Shown: positions 1 through 14,436 of the stretch, in pieces
Position numbering within the stretch: the first letter of the stretch is position 1
Layout of the letters: each line of letters begins with the position of its first letter
Source: Actinernus sp. WN-2022
Lineage: Eukaryota; Cnidaria; Anthozoa; Actiniaria; Actinernidae
Assembly (NCBI GenBank): GCA_030867875.1
Contig: JAOWCC010000019.1
Coordinates: 108,442,047 to 108,506,046, forward strand
Reading direction: 5' to 3'
Length of the DNA stretch: 64,000 nt
The notes under the pieces: generated by a model
What the model saw: only the letters and a program-made list of their open reading frames with translations
Told to the model about the DNA's origin: nothing
The model's database searches: none
Position numbers and translations under genes: made by a program

Positions 1-3000
1 AAATATCACAACCTGTACATCCCACACTCGACGTAGTAAATACCACAACCTGTACACCCCACACTCGACGTAGTAAATACCACAGCCTGTACACCCCACA
101 CTCGACGTAGTAAATACCACAGCCTGTACACCCCACACTCGACGTAGTAACTACCACAACCTGTACACCCCACACTCGACGTAGTAACTACCACAGCCTG
201 TACATCCCACACTCGACGTAGTAAATACCACAACCTGTACACCCCACACTCGACGTAGTAACTACCACAGCCTGTACACCCCACACTCGACGTAGTAACT
301 ACCACAGCCTGTACACCCCACACTCGACGTAGTAAATACCACAACCTGTACACCCCACACTCGACGTAGTAAATATCACAACCTGTACACCCAACACTCG
401 ACGTAGTAAATACCACAACCTGTACACCCCACTCGACGTAGTAAATACCACAACCTGTACACCCCACACTCGACGTAGTAAATATCACAACCTGTACACC
501 CCACACTCGACGTAGTAAATACCACAACCTGTACACCCCACACTCGACGTAGTAAATACCACAACCTGTACACCCCACACTCGACGTAGTAAATATCACA
601 ACCTGTACACCCCACACTCGACGTAGTAAATACCACAACCTGTACACCCCACACTCGACGTAGTAAATACCACAACCTGTACACCCCACACTCGACGTAG
701 TAAATATCACAACCTGTACACCCCACACTCGACGTAGTAACTACCACAGCCTGTACACCCCACACTCGACGTAGTAACTACCACAGCCTGTACACCCACA
801 CTCGACGTAGTAACTACCACAGCCTGTACACCCCACACTCGACGTAGTAACTACCACAACCTGTACACCCCACACTCGACGTAGTAAATACCACAACCTG
901 TACACCCCACACTCGACGTAGTAAATACCACAACCTGTACACCCCACACTCGACGTAGTAAATACCACAACCTGTACACCCCACACTCGACGTAGTAACT
1001 ACCACAGCCTGTACACCCCACACTCGACGTAGTAAATACCACAACCTGTAAACCCACACTCGACGTAGTAACTACCACAACCTGTACATCCCACACTCGA
1101 CGTAGTAACTACCACAACCTGTACACCCCACACTCGACGTAGTAACTACCACAGCCTGTACACCCCACACTCGACGTAGAAACTACCACAACCTGTACAC
1201 CCACACTCGACGTAGTAAATACCACAACCTGTACACCCACACTCGACGTAGTAAATACCACAACCTGTACACCCCACACTCGACGTAGTAAATACCACAA
1301 CCTGTACACCCCACACTCGACGTAGTAACTACCACAACCTGTACACCCACACTCGACGTAGTAAATACCACAACCTGTACACCCCACACTCGACGTAGTA
1401 AATACCACAACCTGTACACCCACACTCGACGTAGTAAATACCACAACCTGTACACCCACACTCGACGTAGTAAATACCACAACCTGTACACCCCACACTC
1501 GACGTAGTAACTACCACAGCCTGTACACCCCACACTCGACGTAGTAAATACCACAACCTGTACACCCCACACTCGACGTAGTAAATACCACAACCTGTAC
1601 ACCCCACACTCGACGTAGTAACTACCACAGCCTGTACACCCCACACTCGACGTAGTAACTACCACAACCTGTACACCCCACACTCGACGTAGTAACTACC
1701 ACAGCCTGTACACCCCACACTCGACGTAGTAACCACCACAGCCTGTACACCCCACACTCGACGTAGTAACTACCACAGCCTGTACACCCACACTCGACGT
1801 AGTAACTACCACAACCTGTACACCCCACACTCGACGTAGTAAGTACCACAGCCTGTACACCCACACTCGACGTAGTAAATACCACAACCTGTACACCCCA
1901 CACTCGACGTAGTAACTACCACAACCTGTACACCCCACACTCGACGTAGTAACTACCACAGCCTGTACACCCCACACTCGACGTAGTAAATACCACAACC
2001 TGTACACCCCACACTCGACGTAGTAAATACCAGAACCTGTACACCCACACTCGACGTAGTAAATACCACAACCTGTACACCCACACTCGACGTAGTAACT
2101 ACCACAACCTGTACATCCCACACTCGACGTAGTAACTACCACAGCCTGTACACCCCACACTCGACGTGGTAACTACCACAACCTGTACACCCCACACTCG
2201 ACGTAGTAACTACCACAACCTGTACACCCCACACTCGACGTAGTAACTACCACAGCCTGTACACCCCACACTCGACGTAGTAAATACCACAACCTGTAAA
2301 CCCACACTCGACGTAGTAACTACCACAACCTGTACATCCCACACTCGACGTAGTAACTACCACAACCTGTACACCCCACACTCGACGTAGTAACTACCAC
2401 AGCCTGTACACCCCACACTCGACGTAGTAAATACCACAACCTGTACACCCCACACTCGACGTAGTAAATACCAGAACCTGTACACCCACACTCGACGTAG
2501 TAAATACCACAACCTATACACCCACACTCGACGTAGTAACTACCACAACCTGTACATCCCACACTCGACGTAGTAACTACCACAGCCTGTACACCCCACA
2601 CTCGACGTGGTAACTACCACAACCTGTACACCCCACACTCGACGTAGTAACTACCACAGCCTGTACACCCACACTCGACGTAGTAACTACCACAGCCTGT
2701 ACACCCCACACTCGACGTAGTAACTACCACAGCCTGTACACCCACACTCGACGTAGTAACTACCACAGCCTGTACACCCCACACTCGACGTAGTAACTAC
2801 CACAACCTGTACACCCCACACTCGACGTAGTAAATACCACAACCTGTACACCCACACTCGACGTAGTAAATACCACAACCTGTACACCCCACACTCGACG
2901 TAGTAACTACCACAACCTGTACACCCCACACTCGACGTAGTAACTACCACAGCCTGTACACCCCACACTCGACGTAGTAAATACCACAACCTGTAAACCC

Positions 3001-6000
3001 ACACTCGACGTAGTAACTACCACAGCCTGTACACCCCACACTCGACGTAGTAAATACCACAACCTGTACACCCCACACTCGACGTAGTAACTACCACAAC
3101 CTGTAAACCCACACTCGACGTAGTAACTACCACAACCTGTACACCCCACACTCGACGTAGTAAATACCACAACCTGTACACCCCACACTCGACGTAGTAA
3201 ATACCACAACCTGTACACCCCACACTCGACGTAGTAAATACCACAGCCTGTACACCCCACACTCGACGTAGTAAATACCACAGCCTGTACACCCCACACT
3301 CGACGTAGTAACTACCACAACCTGTACACCCCACACTCGACGTAGTAACTACCACAGCCTGTACACCCCACACTCGACGTAGTAAATACCACAACCTGTA
3401 CACCCCACACTCGACGTAGTAAATACCACAACCTGTACACCCCACACTCGACGTAGTAACTACCACAGCCTGTACACCCCACACTCGACGTAGTAACTAC
3501 CACAGCCTGTACACCCCACACTCGACGTAGTAAATACCACAACCTGTACACCCCACACTCGACGTAGTAAATATCACAACCTGTACACCCAACACTCGAC
3601 GTAGTAAATACCACAACCTGTACACCCCACTCGACGTAGTAAATACCACAACCTGTACACCCCACACTCGACGTAGTAAATATCACAACCTGTACACCCC
3701 ACACTCGACGTAGTAAATACCACAACCTGTACACCCCACACTCGACGTAGTAAATACCACAACCTGTACACCCCACACTCGACGTAGTAAATATCACAAC
3801 CTGTACACCCCACACTCGACGTAGTAAATACCACAACCTGTACACCCCACACTCGACGTAGTAAATACCACAACCTGTACACCCCACACTCGACGTAGTA
3901 AATATCACAACCTGTACACCCCACACTCGACGTAGTAACTACCACAGCCTGTACACCCCACACTCGACGTAGTAACTACCACAGCCTGTACACCCACACT
4001 CGACGTAGTAACTACCACAGCCTGTACACCCCACACTCGACGTAGTAACTACCACAACCTGTACACCCCACACTCGACGTAGTAAATACCACAACCTGTA
4101 CACCCCACACTCGACGTAGTAAATACCACAACCTGTACACCCCACACTCGACGTAGTAAATACCACAACCTGTACACCCCACACTCGACGTAGTAACTAC
4201 CACAGCCTGTACACCCCACACTCGACGTAGTAACTACCACAGCCTGTACACCCCACACTCGACGTAGTAAATACCACAACCTGTACACCCCACACTCGAC
4301 GTAGTAAATATCACAACCTGTACACCCAACACTCGACGTAGTAAATACCACAACCTGTACACCCCACTCGACGTAGTAAATACCACAACCTGTACACCCC
4401 ACACTCGACGTAGTAAATATCACAACCTGTACACCCCACACTCGACGTAGTAAATACCACAACCTGTACACCCCACACTCGACGTAGTAAATACCACAAC
4501 CTGTACACCCCACACTCGACGTAGTAAATATCACAACCTGTACACCCCACACTCGACGTAGTAAATACCACAACCTGTACACCCCACACTCGACGTAGTA
4601 AATACCACAACCTGTACACCCCACACTCGACGTAGTAAATATCACAACCTGTACACCCCACACTCGACGTAGTAACTACCACAGCCTGTACACCCCACAC
4701 TCGACGTAGTAACTACCACAGCCTGTACACCCACACTCGACGTAGTAACTACCACAGCCTGTACACCCCACACTCGACGTAGTAACTACCACAACCTGTA
4801 CACCCCACACTCGACGTAGTAAATACCACAACCTGTACACCCCACACTCGACGTAGTAAATACCACAACCTGTACACCCCACACTCGACGTAGTAAATAC
4901 CACAACCTGTACACCCCACACTCGACGTAGTAACTACCACAGCCTGTACACCCCACACTCGACGTAGTAAATACCACAACCTGTAAACCCACACTCGACG
5001 TAGTAACTACCACAACCTGTACATCCCACACTCGACGTAGTAACTACCACAACCTGTACACCCCACACTCGACGTAGTAACTACCACAGCCTGTACACCC
5101 CACACTCGACGTAGAAACTACCACAACCTGTACACCCACACTCGACGTAGTAAATACCACAACCTGTACACCCACACTCGACGTAGTAAATACCACAACC
5201 TGTACACCCCACACTCGACGTAGTAAATACCACAACCTGTACACCCCACACTCGACGTAGTAACTACCACAACCTGTACACCCACACTCGACGTAGTAAA
5301 TACCACAACCTGTACACCCCACACTCGACGTAGTAAATACCACAACCTGTACACCCACACTCGACGTAGTAAATACCACAACCTGTACACCCACACTCGA
5401 CGTAGTAAATACCACAACCTGTACACCCCACACTCGACGTAGTAACTACCACAGCCTGTACACCCCACACTCGACGTAGTAAATACCACAACCTGTACAC
5501 CCCACACTCGACGTAGTAAATACCACAACCTGTACACCCCACACTCGACGTAGTAACTACCACAGCCTGTACACCCCACACTCGACGTAGTAACTACCAC
5601 AACCTGTACACCCCACACTCGACGTAGTAACTACCACAGCCTGTACACCCCACACTCGACGTAGTAACCACCACAGCCTGTACACCCCACACTCGACGTA
5701 GTAACTACCACAGCCTGTACACCCACACTCGACGTAGTAACTACCACAACCTGTACACCCCACACTCGACGTAGTAAGTACCACAGCCTGTACACCCACA
5801 CTCGACGTAGTAAATACCACAACCTGTACACCCCACACTCGACGTAGTAACTACCACAACCTGTACACCCCACACTCGACGTAGTAACTACCACAGCCTG
5901 TACACCCCACACTCGACGTAGTAAATACCACAACCTGTACACCCCACACTCGACGTAGTAAATACCAGAACCTGTACACCCACACTCGACGTAGTAAATA

Positions 6001-9000
6001 CCACAACCTGTACACCCACACTCGACGTAGTAACTACCACAACCTGTACATCCCACACTCGACGTAGTAACTACCACAGCCTGTACACCCCACACTCGAC
6101 GTGGTAACTACCACAACCTGTACACCCCACACTCGACGTAGTAACTACCACAACCTGTACACCCCACACTCGACGTAGTAACTACCACAGCCTGTACACC
6201 CCACACTCGACGTAGTAAATACCACAACCTGTAAACCCACACTCGACGTAGTAACTACCACAACCTGTACATCCCACACTCGACGTAGTAACTACCACAA
6301 CCTGTACACCCCACACTCGACGTAGTAACTACCACAGCCTGTACACCCCACACTCGACGTAGTAAATACCACAACCTGTACACCCCACACTCGACGTAGT
6401 AAATACCAGAACCTGTACACCCACACTCGACGTAGTAAATACCACAACCTGTACACCCACACTCGACGTAGTAACTACCACAACCTGTACATCCCACACT
6501 CGACGTAGTAACTACCACAGCCTGTACACCCCACACTCGACGTGGTAACTACCACAACCTGTACACCCCACACTCGACGTAGTAACTACCACAGCCTGTA
6601 CACCCACACTCGACGTAGTAACTACCACAGCCTGTACACCCCACACTCGACGTAGTAACTACCACAGCCTGTACACCCACACTCGACGTAGTAACTACCA
6701 CAGCCTGTACACCCCACACTCGACGTAGTAACTACCACAACCTGTACACCCCACACTCGACGTAGTAAATACCACAACCTGTACACCCACACTCGACGTA
6801 GTAAATACCACAACCTGTACACCCCACACTCGACGTAGTAACTACCACAACCTGTACACCCCACACTCGACGTAGTAACTACCACAGCCTGTACACCCCA
6901 CACTCGACGTAGTAAATACCACAACCTGTAAACCCACACTCGACGTAGTAACTACCACAACCTGTAAACCCACACTCGACGTAGTAACTACCACAACCTG
7001 TACATCCCACACTCGACGTAGTAACTACCACAACCTGTACACCCCACACTCGACGTAGTAACTACCACAGCCTGTACACCCCACACTCGACGTATTAACT
7101 ACCACAACCTGTACACCCACACTCGACGTAGTAAATACCACAACCTGTACACCCCACACTCGACGTAGTAAATACCACAACCTGTACAGCCACACTCGAC
7201 GTAGTAAATACCACAACCTGTACAGCCACACTCGACGTAGTAACTACCACAACCTGTACACCCACACTCGACGTAGTAACTACCACAACCTGTACATCCC
7301 ACACTCGACGTAGTAACTACCACAACCTGTACACCCCACACTCGACGTAGTAAATACCACAGCCTGTACACCCCACACTCGACGTAGTAACTACCACAGC
7401 CTGTACACCCCACACTCGACGTAGTAAATACCACAACCTGTACACCACACACTCGACGTAGTAAATACCACAACCTGTAAACCCACACTCGACGTAGTAA
7501 CTACCACAACCTGTACACCCCACACTCGACGTAGTAAATACCACAACCTGTACACCCCACACTCGACGTAGTAAATACCACAACCTGTACACCCCACTCG
7601 ACGTAGTAAATACCACAACCTGTACACCCACACTCGACGTAGTAACTACCACAACCTGTACACCCCACACTCGACGTAGTAAATACCACAACCTGTACAC
7701 CCCACACTCGACGTAGTAAATACCACAACCTGTACACCCCACACTCGACGTAGTAAATACCACAACCTGTACACCCACACTCGACGTAGTAACTACCACA
7801 ACCTGTACATCCCACACTCGACGTAGTAACTACCACAACCTGTACACCCCACACTCGACGTAGTAAATACCACAACCTGTACACCCCACACTCGACGTAG
7901 TAACTACCACAGCCTGTACACCCCACACTCGACGTAGTAACTACCACAGCCTGTACACCCCACACTCGACGTAGTAACTACCACAACCTGTACACCCCAC
8001 ACTCGACGTAGTAAATACCACAACCTGTACACCCCACACTCGACGTAGTAAATACCACAACCTGTACACCCCACACTCGACGTAGTAAATACCACAACCT
8101 GTACACCCCACACTCGACGTAGTAACTACCACAGCCTGTACACCCACACTCGACGTGGTAACTACCACAACCTGTACACCCCACACTCGACGTAGTAACT
8201 ACCACAGCCTGTACACCCACACTCGACGTAGTAACTACCACAGCCTGTACACCCCACACTCGACGTAGTAACTACCACAGCCTGTACACCCACACTCGAC
8301 GTAGTAACTACCACAGCCTGTACACCCCACACTCGACGTAGTAACTACCACAACCTGTACACCCCACACTCGACGTAGTAAATACCACAACCTGTACACC
8401 CCACACTCGACGTAGTAAATACCACAACCTGTACACCCCACACTCGACGTAGTAAATACCACAACCTGTACACCCCACACTCGACGTAGTAACTACCACA
8501 GCCTGTACATCCCACACTCGACGTAGTAAATACCACAACCTGTAAACCCACACTCGACGTAGTAACTACCACAACCTGTACATCCCACACTCGACGTAGT
8601 AACTACCACAGCCTGTACACCCACACTCGACGTGGTAACTACCACAACCTGTACACCCCACACTCGACGTAGTAACTACCACAGCCTGTACACCCACACT
8701 CGACGTAGTAACTACCACAGCCTGTACACCCCACACTCGACGTAGTAACTACCACAGCCTGTACACCCACACTCGACGTAGTAACTACCACAGCCTGTAC
8801 ACCCCACACTCGACGTAGTAACTACCACAACCTGTACACCCCACACTCGACGTAGTAAATACCACAACCTGTACACCCCACACTCGACGTAGTAAATACC
8901 ACAACCTGTACACCCCACACTCGACGTAGTAAATACCACAACCTGTACACCCCACACTCGACGTAGTAACTACCACAGCCTGTACACCCCACACTCGACG

Positions 9001-10302
9001 TAGTAAATACCACAACCTGTAAACCCACACTCGACGTAGTAACTACCACAACCTGTACATCCCACACTCGACGTAGTAACTACCACAACCTGTACACCCC
9101 ACACTCGACGTAGTAACTACCACAGCCTGTACACCCCACACTCGACGTAGTAAATACCACAACCTGTACACCCCACACTCGACGTAGTAAATACCAGAAC
9201 CTGTACACCCACACTCGACGTAGTAAATACCACAACCTGTACACCCACACTCGACGTAGTAACTACCACAACCTGTACATCCCACACTCGACGTAGTAAC
9301 TACCACAGCCTGTACACCCCACACTCGACGTGGTAACTACCACAACCTGTACACCCCACACTCGACGTAGTAACTACCACAGCCTGTACACCCACACTCG
9401 ACGTAGTAACTACCACAGCCTGTACACCCCACACTCGACGTAGTAACTACCACAGCCTGTACACCCACACTCGACGTAGTAACTACCACAGCCTGTACAC
9501 CCCACACTCGACGTAGTAACTACCACAACCTGTACACCCACACTCGACGTAGTAAATACCACAACCTGTACACCCACACTCGACGTAGTAAATACCACAA
9601 CCTGTACACCCCACACTCGACGTAGTAAATACCACAACCTGTACACCCCACACTCGACGTAGTAACTACCACAACCTGTACACCCACACTCGACGTAGTA
9701 AATACCACAACCTGTACACCCCACACTCGACGTAGTAAATACCACAACCTGTACACCCACACTCGACGTAGTAAATACCACAACCTGTACAGCCACACTC
9801 GACGTAGTAAATACCACAACCTGTACACCCACACTCGACGTAGTAACTACCACAACCTGTACACCCCACACTCGACGTAGTAAATACCACAACCTGTACA
9901 CCCCACACTCGACGTAGTAAATACCACAACCTGTAAACCCACACTCGACGTAGTAACTACCACAACCTGTACACCCCACACTCGACGTAGTAAATACCAC
10001 AACCTGTACACCCCACACTCGACGTAGTAAATACCACAACCTGTACACCCCACACTCGACGTAGTAAATACCACAACCTGTACACCCACACTCGACGTAG
10101 TAACTACCACAACCTGTACACCCCACACTCGACGTAGTAAATACCACAACCTGTACACCCCACACTCGACGTAGTAAATACCACAACCTGTACACCCCAC
10201 ACTCGACGTAGTAAATACCACAACCTGTACACCCCACACTCGACGTAGTAAATACCACAACCTGTACACCCACACTCGACGTAGTAACTACCACAACCTG
10301 TC
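1..10302. repeat. 37-bp satellite array with higher-order repeats
   Basis: About 275 head-to-tail copies of a 37-bp unit containing ctcgacgtagtaa and cctgtacaccc. Variants include 36-bp units (one C fewer), a few 34-bp units, a/c at the aaatacc/aactacc site, a/g at cacaacc/cacagcc, and cctgtaaaccc. Longer blocks recur at offsets of 737, 3198, 3935 and 477 bp, so whole multi-unit blocks were duplicated. The array is open at the left window edge and stops sharply near 10302. The minus strand is stop-free over long stretches in all frames, but these frames are a by-product of the repeat and are not genes. Confidence 0.97.
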
Positions 10303-10310
10303 CCTCATCA

Positions 10311-10680
10311 AATTGAAGTATATTTGAAGTATACTTGAAACATACATAAAGTATATACTTGAAGTATACTTGAAGTATACTTAATGTAGTGTTAAAGTAT
10401 ACTTTAATTGTACTAGAAACCATATTGTAAAGTATACTTGAAGTATACTTGCTTGATAAAAAGTATACTTAAAGTAGTGGTGTTTTTGGACTAAAGAAAA
10501 CAAAGTTGATGGGATGATAAGTATACTTAAAGTATACTTCTAAAGTATACTTGAAGTATACTTTGGTGAAACATATACTTGAAGTATACTTGTAAAGTAT
10601 ACTTGAAGTATACTTTGATAAAACATGTACTTGAAGTATACTTAAAGTATACTTACATGTAAAGTATATTAATTTACAGG
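10311..10680. repeat. Palindromic AAGTATACTT short-repeat cluster
   Basis: Many copies of the self-complementary decamer aagtatactt, often as aagtatacttgaagtatac with variable spacers. It directly follows the satellite. The irregular spacing suggests slippage of a simple palindromic repeat. No gene is visible. Confidence 0.85.
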
Positions 10681-11172
10681 ACACAACTTCAATTAACACT
10701 ACTGGAGCACATCATGTGACATATGTGAAATTGGGAAGTGAAATCAACAAATTTCACACATATTTTCACATAATTTTTTTCACATGAACATGTATGTGAA
10801 AAAATGATGTGAAACTACCATGTGAAAAGGTGTCCTTCTTTTCACACCATGAAATGATGTGAAATATTCAAGACTACATTTACCAAATGCAGGGAGACGA
10901 GGATGTGACAATACATATTGCTGTGAAATTACATGTGAATTATAGTAACAATAATATTAATATTTATTAATATTACTTTAATATATAATTTTCGATGAAA
11001 TACCAGTGTATATTTCTTTCTAAAAAGTGATATCTTCACACGTGAAGATATAAATGATATCTTCACACCGGAATATATCACTTGTGAAAATATGACTCGC
11101 TTTCAAAGATTTCTAGCCTTTTTAGTAAGAGATTGAAACTAGTATTTCATCAATAATTATATATTAAACAGA
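10681..11172. repeat. Degenerate catgtgaaa-rich sequence
   Basis: Dispersed, irregular copies of catgtgaaa/tttcacatg and tatcttcacac in both orientations. It looks like a decayed palindromic repeat. No coding signal seen. Confidence 0.5.
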
Positions 11173-11309
11173 ACATTACATGGCCGCTTGGAGATACAGA
11201 TTTTATCTTCTCGTGTTGATGAGTATCTTACCCGTTCGCTGCGCTCACTCATAAGATATTTCATCAACACTCGAAGATAAAATCCGTATCTCCGCGCGAC
11301 CATGTAATA
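11173..11309. mobile_element. Foldback (MITE-like) hairpin element
   Basis: Long imperfect inverted repeat: acattacatgg on the left answers ccatgtaatat on the right. Between them both arms carry gagatac..attttatcttc and gtgttgatga. The short GC-richer loop contains cgttcgctgcgctcac. No coding capacity. Confidence 0.7.
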
Positions 11310-11418
11310 TCCTCAAAATATCTATATTAACTGTACTCGGATATATCATGTGAAATTTGTGTGAAACACCTAGCTGTGACATGTTTTGAAGATGTGAAAA
11401 ATGGTGTGAAAAAATAAT

Positions 11419-11530
11419 TAACAATTATTCACCGAAGTGGAGGTGAATAGTGGTGGATATTTACCGAGCCGCTTCGGCGAGGTAAATATCCACCACTATT
11501 CACCAACACTGAGGTGAATATATAATTGTT
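11419..11530. mobile_element. Foldback (MITE-like) hairpin element
   Basis: Inverted repeat with arms gtgaatagtggtggatattt and its complement around a loop containing gccgcttcggcga. The flanks aacaattatt and aattgtt extend the symmetry. The sequence to about 11760 (several gtgaata/tattcac motifs) may belong to the same repeat family. Confidence 0.7.
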
Positions 11531-12027
11531 TAGTATATTCCACACTGCAGGTGAATAGCCAGCACCAAATAGTTATTTTATTTCCTGTGAAATGGACAAA
11601 AACTCGCGCGAGATGATCGCTGCTTTGCTCAGAGGTGAATATGAAATCATATTCACTGTTTGAGTAGCCAATAAGAGTGCGCAAAAAGTGATATTCACTG
11701 GTGTGGTATATACCAATGTCAGATATTGGGGGTGTGAAAACATATGTGAAATGTTTCCTTAAACTGGCAGACACAAAAAAATATTAAAGCTGGAGTTACA
11801 TGTACTAGCTATATAGCTAGCTATATATAGTGCAGACATAGAAGATTGAGGTGTAGAAACATGAAATATATATATGAAAATCCACATATCCATGATCATG
11901 AAATTAAAATATTGTATGTAATATATTACTATATGCTAATATAGTGACTCAAGCATAATACTGACAAGTACCTACATGTACATGTATATTATTTTCTGCT
12001 TTATATACATGTACCTAACAAAGGGCT

Positions 12028-12218
12028 ATTAGAGCAGATTTCGTATGAGTGGGACAAACTACAGCACGGTTAGCTTACGGCATGCCGTGGATGTTGAAAT
12101 GGTTTCCAATTGTTTTTGTCTTGCTGATCCAATCAGATCACAGAGCTAGTACGTACAGCACAGTACACGGTTACAGACATGCCGTAGTTTGTCCCACTCA
12201 TACGAAATATGCTCTAAT
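12028..12218. mobile_element. MITE-like element with inverted ends
   Basis: About 190 bp bounded by near-perfect inverted repeats of about 34 bp: attagagc..atttcgtatga on the left and its complement ending gctctaat on the right. Inside, gcatgccgt and acagcacgg/cacggttac extend the symmetry. The open frame crossing it (about 65 codons) is not credible as a gene. Confidence 0.7.
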
Positions 12219-13080
12219 TAATACACACATGCCGTACAAATTATAAACCCCACTCTCTAATATATATATACTCCTACATATGTAGTCTGGTCTCTCTTTA
12301 ATAAGCCGAAGTTAAGGGCCAAAGCGAGGAAGAGGAAAACAGAAGGATGCACGTTAATTGCCTGGATGTTTATTTGTGAATCTGCTACACGAACATTGTA
12401 GTTTCAACAACCGAGCTATGTTATATTTAACTACAGAGTATTATTAGTCGTTTACATGTGAGCCAGTAAAGGCAAAGAGAAAAACCCTTTGCCATGGGGC
12501 AAGGGCGATCGAGATACATAAACAACTTGAAAATATTAAAACTTGCATGCATGACAACAGATAGCGGCGCGCGGAGGTGCGAATAGTATATACATATACC
12601 TAGCTATTTATAGTACAACCGATTTCAATAGGAAACTATTCGACAGACATGCTTTGTAAACAGGCTCACTTGTTTATCCTGGTTTTGAGGTACTGAATCA
12701 AATAATTTAGTGCTCTTTCATATTACTCAATAGACTTCGAGTACTGAATCGATAACATATTGTTTTACGCAGATGCACGTAACACGGAAATCGGTTGTAA
12801 AGTTGTAATCAACGTGCTTTTCTGAGCGAAATTGAGAATGCTCTACTTACCTTCGATTATCGAGGAATCCTGGAGATTGTTATTAAAGAAATAGAGTTTG
12901 ATAACGTTAAAACCATAGCAAAAGACAGAGACTTTGCAGCAAACAGACTTCACGTGATCGTACGTACGGTTGAAGAGAAATATTATACTTCAAGATTTGA
13001 GCGCCAAATTAATTGAAAGCGTGCATCCGTGTTCGGATTGGTTACCAAACATGATACCTCCCTTACCAAAATTGAGTACA
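12219..13080. other. Intergenic, no gene seen
   Basis: AT-rich unique-looking DNA without a convincing open frame, RNA gene or long repeat. Confidence 0.5.
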
Positions 13081-13425
13081 TTTGGGGTATACCTCATTTG
13101 TACCTAAATTATACCCCAAACGTACCCGAAATAGGTACAAAATAGGTATACCTAAAGTAGCGCACTTTTGGAACCATTATGGGTACATCTGAGGTATACC
13201 TCAAATGTACCTCTTTAACTAAAGACAGTACTACAAATAATATTCAAAAAAATGTGGGGTATACCTCATTTGTACCTAAATTATACCCCAAACGTACCCA
13301 AAATAGGTACATACTAGGTATATCCAAAGTATCACACTTTTGGGAACCTGCATTTTGGGTACACTTGAGGTATACCACAAATGTACCTCTTCAACTAGAC
13401 TGTACTCCGAAATACTGCATGTACA
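13081..13425. repeat. Two tandem copies of a ~173-bp repeat
   Basis: The segment starting ggggtatacctcatttgta at 13084 recurs at 13257. Each copy is rich in ggtataccc/gggtatacc-like palindromes and ends with aaatgtacctctt. Copies differ by scattered substitutions. Confidence 0.75.
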
Positions 13426-14336
13426 CCTGCAGGTAGGGTATATAACTTTTGCAGGCTTTCAAGGTGTACTTAAAAAGTTCCACCAATGATGTTGAAACTC
13501 GTAAATCGTAGATATATTTTTTATTACTTGAACTGATCATTAAGCAAATGCTACAAGGTACATGGCCAGAAATGCCATTTGCAGTATAAAAATTTAGTCT
13601 GATTCACAAATTGTCCAACTGAAACTATAACCACAATTTGATTTGTAATAATATTGACTTTAACTTTTGTTTTTGGATGTTTCAATAACATTGGACTCAG
13701 CTGCATAATAGTGCCTTGTCTTGCTCTCCATGGAATCAGCATTCTTCAGTTTCATCTGTTTGCTTTATTGTTCTACAAGAAACAAATGTATACTCTATAG
13801 ATTACCAACCAGGTATGGGTTTCAATTGATAAGTGCATTATATATATTTTATACACTAGAAAATAACCGGTTACTTTGTGCTGAAATTCATCAATACAAA
13901 AAAAATAACATGGTTCAAATTGTATTGAAAAACTAAAACCATACCATTGTCTTGCAACTGATTTCAGTATGACATGCATAGAGATAGATAATAATAATTA
14001 TTATTTGACATACTGATTCGACACAATCATTCTGAGAAAAATTATGCTTCTGTTCTGCAACGCAATATGTTGGCAGTCTGTAAGATACTTGGAATAAAAA
14101 TAAGAAACTAAATAATTTGATTTGGTACCTCAAAACCATCATAAACCAGTGAGCCTGGTTACAAAGCATGTTGAATGGTTGTGTCGAATGAGTACATATC
14201 TATGTTGAATGATTCCAGCCCTATACATGTAATGGCTAAACTGCAGAACACAATGCCACTTCAGTGCCACTTAAAAAGATGACTTGAAAACTTTGTTAAA
14301 TTCTCCATTATAGTTCAGGTTAATTTACACTCGTTA
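13426..14336. other. Intergenic, no gene seen
   Basis: AT-rich DNA with only short open frames on both strands (60-80 codons), with no recognisable motif or repeat. Confidence 0.5.
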
Positions 14337-14436
14337 NNNNNNNNNNNNNNNNNNNNNNNNNNNNNNNNNNNNNNNNNNNNNNNNNNNNNNNNNNNNNNNN
14401 NNNNNNNNNNNNNNNNNNNNNNNNNNNNNNNNNNNN
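14337..14436. other. Assembly gap (100 N)
   Basis: Exactly 100 consecutive N, the conventional length for a gap of unknown size. It cuts off the downstream (RT) side of the minus-strand LINE that starts at 14437, so the real distance here is unknown. Confidence 0.99.

Noticed and set aside
1..10302. CRISPR array
   Set aside because: Units are contiguous without spacers, and the context is a eukaryotic genome.
6..10423. Long minus-strand open frames with Cys/Tyr/Val-rich repeats
   Set aside because: They follow from the stop-free 37-bp satellite unit; no start context, domains or non-repeat part.
12049..12246. 65-codon plus frame
   Set aside because: It lies inside the inverted ends of a MITE-like element and is explained by it.
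13551..14169. Several 60-80-codon frames on both strands
   Set aside because: AT-rich, overlapping, no motif; lengths expected by chance.
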